Shown here in pieces: positions 1 to 3,413 of a stretch of 5,688 bases of DNA. Numbering within the stretch: position 1 is the first letter of the stretch; every line of letters starts with the position of its first letter. Both the position numbers and the translations under genes were made by a program. Origin of the DNA: Pseudomonadota bacterium (GTDB lineage: Bacteria; Myxococcota_A; UBA796; SXON01); NCBI GenBank assembly GCA_005776735.1, contig SXOM01000474.1:1-5688 (forward strand), written 5' to 3'. The notes under the pieces are model-generated. The model made no database searches, was not told the origin of the DNA, and saw only the letters and a program-made list of their open reading frames with translations.

Positions 1-19
1 ACGGGCGCTTGTCGGCCAT
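1..19 (-). CDS. Possible 5' end of a gene leaving the window
   Basis: An ATG on the minus strand (19-17) opens a frame reading M-A-D-K-R-P before the window ends. A weak purine-rich stretch (GAGAG, at 26-30) lies four bases upstream and could serve as a ribosome binding site. It falls partly within a small hairpin (arms GACTC and GAGTC at 22-26 and 33-37, loop of 6). Six codons are too few to identify a product. If the gene is real, the repeat array lies in its upstream region and it points the same way as the hydrolase operon. It could equally be a chance ATG. Confidence 0.25.
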
Positions 20-204
20 CGGACTCTCGTCGGAGTCGCGACCCTGCCCGGTCTACGCCTCGCGCGCCCGTGGCCTACTTTTCACGAGCACACCCGGCCT
101 GATTCTGGCGAGCAGCGAAGCCGTTCGAAGCTCGACGCCGCCGCGCTCACCGACGTCCTTCCCGACCGCCCCGCTCGTGGCACGACGCCGCCACGCTCGT
201 TGGC

Positions 205-227
205 GGCCGGGGCAAGGGCCCCCGGCC
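205..227. other. GC hairpin inside first type B unit
   Basis: GGCCGGGG (205-212) and CCCCGGCC (220-227) form a perfect 8 bp stem around the 7-base loop CAAGGGC. It is the central module of the type B repeat, and the second B unit carries an identical copy. Confidence 0.75.
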
Positions 228-315
228 CGTTCGAAGCTCGACGCCGCCGCGCTCACCGACGTCCTGTGAAACGTCCCCGGTCCGCTCGTGGCACGACGCC
301 GCCGCGCTCGTTGGC

Positions 316-338
316 GGCCGGGGCAAGGGCCCCCGGCC
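316..338. other. GC hairpin inside second type B unit
   Basis: This is the same perfect 8 bp stem (316-323 with 331-338) and 7-base loop as at 205-227. Stem and loop are unchanged between the two copies. That could reflect recent duplication as easily as constraint. Confidence 0.75.
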
Positions 339-553
339 CGCTCGAAGCTCGACGCCGCCGCGCTCACCGACGTCCTGTGAAACGTCCCCGGCCCGTTCGA
401 AGCTCGACGCCGCCGCGCTCACCGGCGTCCTGTGAAACGTCCCCGGCCCGCTCGGGCACGACGCCGCCGCGCTCGCCGCGCTCACCTCCCCACGCCGCCA
501 CGCTCACCGCGTTTCCGCGCACGCCGCGTCGGTCGGCACCGCCACCAAAATAC

Positions 554-588
554 CGTTCGAAGTTCGACATCGCCGCGCCCACCGACCT
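554..588. repeat. Degenerate outlier copy of the type A repeat
   Basis: The sequence starts CGTTCGAAGTTCGAC and continues to CACCGACCT. It matches the first half of the type A unit with a few substitutions and a small deletion near the end, and sits about 80 bp beyond the last array unit. The intervening 478-553 is a looser mix of CGCCGC and GCTCACC fragments that look like eroded unit remnants. On the minus strand this copy contains an ATG (570-568) that opens a 68-codon low-complexity frame, which is not considered a gene. Confidence 0.7.
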
Positions 589-679
589 GGGCCGGTGCAG
601 CAAGACCCTCGCGGTTCGGCGTTCCCCCGTTGTGCCAGACGCCACCCCGTGTCGGCCGGTTCGGTGACGCGGCGGGTGA

Positions 680-767
680 CGGGTCGGGCGGAATTGGCTG
701 AGCGGAGCGCGGGTTCGCCGCTTGCGGCGAATCTGCGGGGGAGCGAACGCCAATTTCGCCCGGCCCG
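680..767 (+). other. Long imperfect palindrome, candidate structured RNA
   Basis: An outer stem pairs 680-698 with 749-767. It is 19 bp long, with 17 Watson-Crick pairs and two positions (684/763 and 691/756) that are G-U if the plus strand is transcribed. An inner stem pairs 708-720 with 725-737. It is 13 bp, with G-U at 711/734 and 713/732, and is closed by a G(CUUG)C tetraloop. The two stems are joined by an internal loop of 9 bases (699-707) and 11 bases (738-748). All four imperfect positions would be A-C mismatches on the minus-strand RNA, so the plus strand is the likelier transcript. There is no T-run after it, so it does not look like a simple terminator. Alternatives are a small non-autonomous mobile palindrome or a protein-binding DNA site. 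No known RNA family was recognised. Confidence 0.45.
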
Positions 768-796
768 GCAGGACCCGGGGGTGACCTCGTTCTGCC

Positions 797-817
797 CAAC
801 GCCTCGTCAGGCGGTTG
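797..817. other. Small bulged hairpin
   Basis: CAACGCCT (797-804) pairs with AGGC and GTTG (809-812 and 814-817) around the loop CGTC, with one bulged G at 813. It lies between the long palindrome and the terminator-like hairpin. No T-run follows on either strand, and no role is evident. Confidence 0.4.
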
Positions 818-827
818 CCCCCGTCGC

Positions 828-853
828 AAAACGCCGACCCGCGCCCCGGGTCG
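828..853 (-). terminator. Probable Rho-independent terminator of the hydrolase operon
   Basis: Reading the minus strand, a perfect 7 bp stem CGACCCG/CGGGTCG (853-847 with 841-835) encloses a 5-base loop. It is followed after three bases by TTTT (831-828). It begins 20 bases past the hydrolase stop codon, which is the expected place. The T-run is short, but four T in a row are conspicuous in DNA this GC-rich. Confidence 0.6.
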
Positions 854-873
854 CCGCGTCTTGCCCGGCCCCG

Positions 874-1509
874 TCAGAACCGCCCGTAGTCCAGGAAGTG
901 CACCACCCGATCCAGGACGGCCGGCGAGAGGATGGTGAGGCTGTGGTGGACCGGGACCACGAGAAAGTCGACCGCGCCGTCGTGGCGGGCTTCGTCGACG
1001 CGCACGGTGCCGTCGTTGTCGTCGCCGAGGAGCGGGTTCATGCCGCGGGGCGAACCGGTGCCGCCGGTGAGGATGCCGACCTCGCCGGGCGGCAGCGGCC
1101 AGCGCGCCGGCACGCCGGGGAGGAGCTGGGCGAAGGGGTCCCAGCCCGCGCGGTGGACGGGGACCACCTTGCGCGCCAACTCGGCCGCCATGGCTCCCTG
1201 GTTGGGCGGGGAGACGAGGACGGCCCGGCGCAGCGGCGGCAGCGCGTGGTTCGCCCACGTGACGCGGGCCAGGATGCCGCCGTAGCTGTGGGTGACCAGG
1301 TGCAGCTCCGCGTCGGGGTGCCGCGCCTGCAGCGCCCGCACCGCGGCCGCCGCCGCCGCCGCGTTGGCCTCGATTCCGCGCAGGTGGTAGCCGAAGGTCG
1401 GCGTGGCCACCTCGGCGAACCCGGCCGCCCGCAGCCGCCGCGACATCCACCACATCGCCGCGCCCGAGCGCAAGAAACCGTGGAAGCAGACGGCGACGCG
1501 CGCCGCCAC
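874..1509 (-). CDS. Alpha/beta hydrolase (lipase/esterase-like)
   Basis: This is a 211-residue single-domain alpha/beta hydrolase, probably a serine esterase or lipase of unknown substrate. It shows the oxyanion strand-loop C-F-H-G-F (residues 8-12), the nucleophile elbow T-H-S-Y-G-G with Ser75 (73-78), a P-P-N-Q-G segment (101-105) typical of this small family, an acidic D-N-D-G-T-V segment (164-169) offering the catalytic Asp, and V-P-V-H-H-S (185-190) offering the catalytic His, most likely His189. It ends in the family-like H-F-L-D-Y-G-R-F. No signal peptide or membrane segment is visible, so it is probably cytoplasmic. The chosen start is the GTG at 1509, which comes one base after the stop of the upstream pentapeptide gene and places the first beta-strand at the N-terminus. 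An in-frame GTG at 1539 would add ten unremarkable residues. Second gene of the operon; expression probably depends on translation of the first. Confidence 0.85.
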   Translation of the reverse strand: MAARVAVCFHGFLRSGAAMWWMSRRLRAAGFAEVATPTFGYHLRGIEANAAAAAAAVRALQARHPDAELHLVTHSYGGILARVTWANHALPPLRRAVLVSPPNQGAMAAELARKVVPVHRAGWDPFAQLLPGVPARWPLPPGEVGILTGGTGSPRGMNPLLGDDNDGTVRVDEARHDGAVDFLVVPVHHSLTILSPAVLDRVVHFLDYGRF

Positions 1510-1510
1510 G

Positions 1511-3259
1511 CTAGCCGATCCGCAGCGCGACGCGACCACCCCGCGCGGTGACGTCGACCACCAGGAGCGTCTCGTCCAGGGTGACGGCGGCCACGCGAGG
1601 GGGACCGTCGCCGAGCACGAAGCGCAGGTCCTCCAGGTCCTCGAGCTCGTCGGCGCCGAGCAGCGCCACCGGCTTGCCCGCGTCCCCGCTCTCGGGGAGC
1701 CACATCGCCATCGGCACGGTGACGTCGCGGTCGGCGACGGGCTCGCGCACCCACGCCACCCACCAGCCGCCCTCGGCCGCGCGGATGTCGACCGAGCCGA
1801 TGGGGTGCTGCGTTTCGAGCCGGAGCGCTTCGCCGTCGACCCCCAGGCGCTGCAGGCGCAGGCCCTTCTCGTCGCGGTTGACCCACACCAGCGCGATGAC
1901 GTCGTCCCGCAGGGCCGACGCGGCCTGCAGCCGGCCGGGGAAGCCCGCCGGCGCGGTCAACAGGCGCCCGATGCCGTCGGCGTCGACCGCCGTCACCGTG
2001 CCGCCCTTGCCGAGGATCACCGGGCTCACCCGGTCGCAGAAGCCCTTGAACGTGCTCGCGGGCGCGCGGAGCCGCTCCACGAGGCCCTCGGGCGACCACC
2101 GGTGCACGCTGAGCAGGCCGCGGCCGATGCCGTAGAGGAGGAAGCCGTCCCCGTCGGGCTGGATGACCGGCAGCGTGGTGACGGCGTAGCCCAGGCGGGC
2201 GCTGCGACCGGGGCCGGGCGTGCCGTCCCGCGCGACGTCGAACACGGTCACGTCCATCCCGCCCGGCTTGTCGACGAGCAGGACGGCGCGGAAGCCCTCG
2301 GGCGCGGGGACGAGCGTGCGCGCCACGACCTGCGCCGCGGCCACGGGGAGCTCGGCCGCCGGGCCACCGGCCGCGTCGCCGACCGCGCGCACCGCGACAC
2401 GAATCACCTCGTCTTCGCCGTCCTCGACGTTGAACCACAGGACGCCCACCACGTCGCCGGAGTGCGCCACCGACGGCTCGTCGATGTGGAGCTCGGCGCC
2501 GTCGTCGACCGGGACGATGTTGGGCGGGCCGCCCCGCAGCCGCTCGACCAGGGGCGGGTCGAGGACCGCGTCGGTGAGGTCGGCGCCGCTGAGGTCGGTG
2601 TCGTCGTCGACCACCGCGCCGGTGAGGTCGGCGGTGGAGAGATCGGCACCGGCGAACCGGGTGCCGCACAGCCGCGCCCCCTTGAACGAAGCGCCGGCCA
2701 GCCGCGCCCCGCCGAGGTCGGCGTCCTCGAGGTTGGCCCCGTCGAGCGTGGCCCGGGACAGGTCGGCCTCCTTGAGGTTGGCGCTCATCAGGTCGGCCTC
2801 GCGCAGGTCGGCGTCCTGGAGCTTGGCCTCGCCGAGCTCGGCGTGGTCGAGCTGCGCGTGGCGCGCGCTGACCTCGCGCAACCGCGCGCCGCCGAGCCGC
2901 GCCTTGCTCGCGTGCACGTTGCTGAGATCGGCCTCGGAGAGGTCCGCGCCGCTGAGCTCGGCCTCGCTGAGGTCGGCGCCACCGAGGTAGGCCTCGCGCA
3001 GGCGCGCCTTGATCGCGACCGCCCGCACCAACTTCGCGCCGGTGAAGTCGGCGCCCACGAGGGTTGCCTTGCTCAGGTTGGCCCCGCCCAGGTCGGTCGA
3101 CGAGAAGTCGGCCTTCTCGAGATTGGCACCGGAGAGGTCGACCCCGGGCAACTGCAGGTTCGCGAGGTCTGCCGCGAACAGGTCGAGCGTGACGCGCTGA
3201 CCTCGGCGGCTGTTGAACTCCGTGACGTTTCCGGCGAGGAGCAGATCGAGCAGCGTCAA
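1511..3259 (-). CDS. Pentapeptide-repeat protein with beta-rich C-terminal domain
   Basis: 582 residues. Residues 1-24 are a helical cap (L-L-D-L-L-L-A-G-N-V then E-F-N-S-R-R). Residues 30-214 are 37 consecutive pentapeptides of the A(D/N)LXX kind without a phase break, and two more follow after an acidic insert (about 222-233). Such repeats fold as a right-handed quadrilateral beta-helix. Known relatives include gyrase-protecting proteins (Qnr, MfpA), but most are of unknown role. Residues about 255-582 have alternating hydrophobic strands and Gly/Asp turns suggestive of a beta-propeller-like fold, with no recognised motif. No signal peptide is seen. The start is the TTG at 3259, with GGAG five bases upstream. 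There is no in-frame ATG until residue 156, and upstream extension would run into the divergent gene with Arg/Pro-rich sequence. First gene of the operon; its TAG lies one base before the hydrolase GTG. Function is not assigned. Confidence 0.88.
   Translation of the reverse strand: MTLLDLLLAGNVTEFNSRRGQRVTLDLFAADLANLQLPGVDLSGANLEKADFSSTDLGGANLSKATLVGADFTGAKLVRAVAIKARLREAYLGGADLSEAELSGADLSEADLSNVHASKARLGGARLREVSARHAQLDHAELGEAKLQDADLREADLMSANLKEADLSRATLDGANLEDADLGGARLAGASFKGARLCGTRFAGADLSTADLTGAVVDDDTDLSGADLTDAVLDPPLVERLRGGPPNIVPVDDGAELHIDEPSVAHSGDVVGVLWFNVEDGEDEVIRVAVRAVGDAAGGPAAELPVAAAQVVARTLVPAPEGFRAVLLVDKPGGMDVTVFDVARDGTPGPGRSARLGYAVTTLPVIQPDGDGFLLYGIGRGLLSVHRWSPEGLVERLRAPASTFKGFCDRVSPVILGKGGTVTAVDADGIGRLLTAPAGFPGRLQAASALRDDVIALVWVNRDEKGLRLQRLGVDGEALRLETQHPIGSVDIRAAEGGWWVAWVREPVADRDVTVPMAMWLPESGDAGKPVALLGADELEDLEDLRFVLGDGPPRVAAVTLDETLLVVDVTARGGRVALRIG
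2618..3172 (-). repeat. In-frame 15 bp coding repeats (37 pentapeptides)
   Basis: This stretch encodes residues 30-214 of the pentapeptide protein as 37 units of 15 bp. Each centres on a Leu/Phe codon flanked by small or acidic residues, and the plus strand shows recurring GAGGTCGGC and GAGCTCGGC strings. Only a few units depart from the pattern at the central position (A-V-A-I-K, V-H-A-S-K and V-S-A-R-H). The periodicity also gives the antisense frame a false five-residue repeat. Confidence 0.9.
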
Positions 3260-3264
3260 GAGGA

Positions 3265-3268
3265 CTCC
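3265..3268 (-). promoter_or_regulatory. Shine-Dalgarno for the TTG start
   Basis: GGAG on the minus strand sits five bases before the TTG at 3259-3257. It decides the start of the pentapeptide gene, which otherwise has no nearby ATG. The divergent gene uses the same GGAG with a 5-base spacer. Confidence 0.7.
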
Positions 3269-3404
3269 GGGGGGTTGCGCGCGCCGGTCGGGAGTGCCAC
3301 GCTGGCGGCGTGAGCGCTCGGTCGCGTCTTCCCGGTTCCCGAACCCGATTGGACGCCAGCCGGTGGCGGCCGGGCCGCTTAACCGGCCTGCACCCCGGCC
3401 GCAT

Positions 3405-3408
3405 GGAG
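3405..3408 (+). promoter_or_regulatory. Shine-Dalgarno for the GTG start
   Basis: GGAG lies five bases before the GTG at 3414. It favours that codon over the in-frame GTG at 3408, which overlaps the GGAG itself. The ATG at 3403 is in another frame and meets a stop after four codons. Confidence 0.65.
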
Positions 3409-3413
3409 TGTTC

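Larger units (their letters stand above)
122..477. repeat. Tandem array of 55-56 bp units, two alternating types
   Basis: Units begin at 122, 172, 228, 283, 339, 394 and 449, so the spacings are 50, 56, 55, 56, 55 and 55. All share an opening block of about 27 bp, of the form CGYTCG..GC.CGACGCCGCC followed by RCGCTC, and the full-length units end in CCCCGGYC. The middles come in two versions. Type A (122, 228, 339, 394) carries ACCGACGTCCTGTGAAACGT or a near copy. Type B (172, 283) carries a GC-rich palindrome with loop CAAGGGC. The order is A-B-A-B-A-A followed by a decayed unit. The first A unit (122) is shorter and lacks the GTGAAACG part. Unit lengths not divisible by three argue against a protein-coding repeat. 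The family is not recognised. Confidence 0.9.
20..873. other. Gene-free interval with repeats and hairpins
   Basis: No reading frame in this 854 bp stretch has the appearance of a real protein. All open frames here are Arg/Pro/Ala-rich, overlap one another on both strands, and change frame at each repeat unit because the units are 55 or 56 bp long. The interval holds the tandem array, an outlier repeat copy, the long palindrome and the terminator-like hairpin, each listed separately. In 20-121 and 589-679 nothing was recognised beyond the small hairpin at 22-37. Confidence 0.7.
3260..3413. promoter_or_regulatory. Divergent intergenic region with a small palindrome
   Basis: The 154 bp between the two divergent start codons must hold the promoters for both directions. 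No convincing -35/-10 pair is visible. TTGGAC at 3349-3354 is -35-like, but the nearest AT-rich hexamer (GCTTAA at 3377-3382) is 22 bases away, which is too far. A palindrome GGTTC-CC-GAACC (3334-3345) near the middle is a possible operator. Weaker inverted repeats occur at 3298-3312 (CACGC/GCGTG) and 3368-3388 (GGCCGG/CCGGCC). Confidence 0.5.

Noticed and set aside
122..477. CRISPR-like array (constant block alternating with different middles)
   Set aside because: The 'spacers' are not unique: the A middle recurs three or four times and the B middle twice. The constant block is GC-rich and imperfect, and no cas gene is present.
53..753. Overlapping Arg/Pro-rich frames on both strands across the repeat array
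   Set aside because: Units of 55 and 56 bp shift the frame at each copy, several frames are open at once, and none shows a convincing start site or domain.
680..767. Rho-independent terminator
   Set aside because: No T-run follows the stem on either strand, the stem is interrupted by a large internal loop, and a better terminator candidate lies nearer the hydrolase stop at 828-853.
794..820. Integron attC-like site (GCCCAAC followed by GTTGCCC)
   Set aside because: The left half fits the R'' consensus, but the right half does not fit GTTRRRY. The element is far shorter than known attC sites, and there is no integrase or cassette.
1403..3313. A 636-codon plus-strand frame with a five-residue repeat (V-G-L-A-E type)
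   Set aside because: It is the exact antisense of the pentapeptide gene. The repeat is the mirror of the 15 bp coding period, and the frame has no ribosome binding site or recognisable fold.
3349..3382. Sigma-70-type promoter for the cyclase/ATPase gene (TTGGAC with GCTTAA)
   Set aside because: The spacing of 22 bases is too long and the -10 hexamer is a poor match, so no promoter is called.
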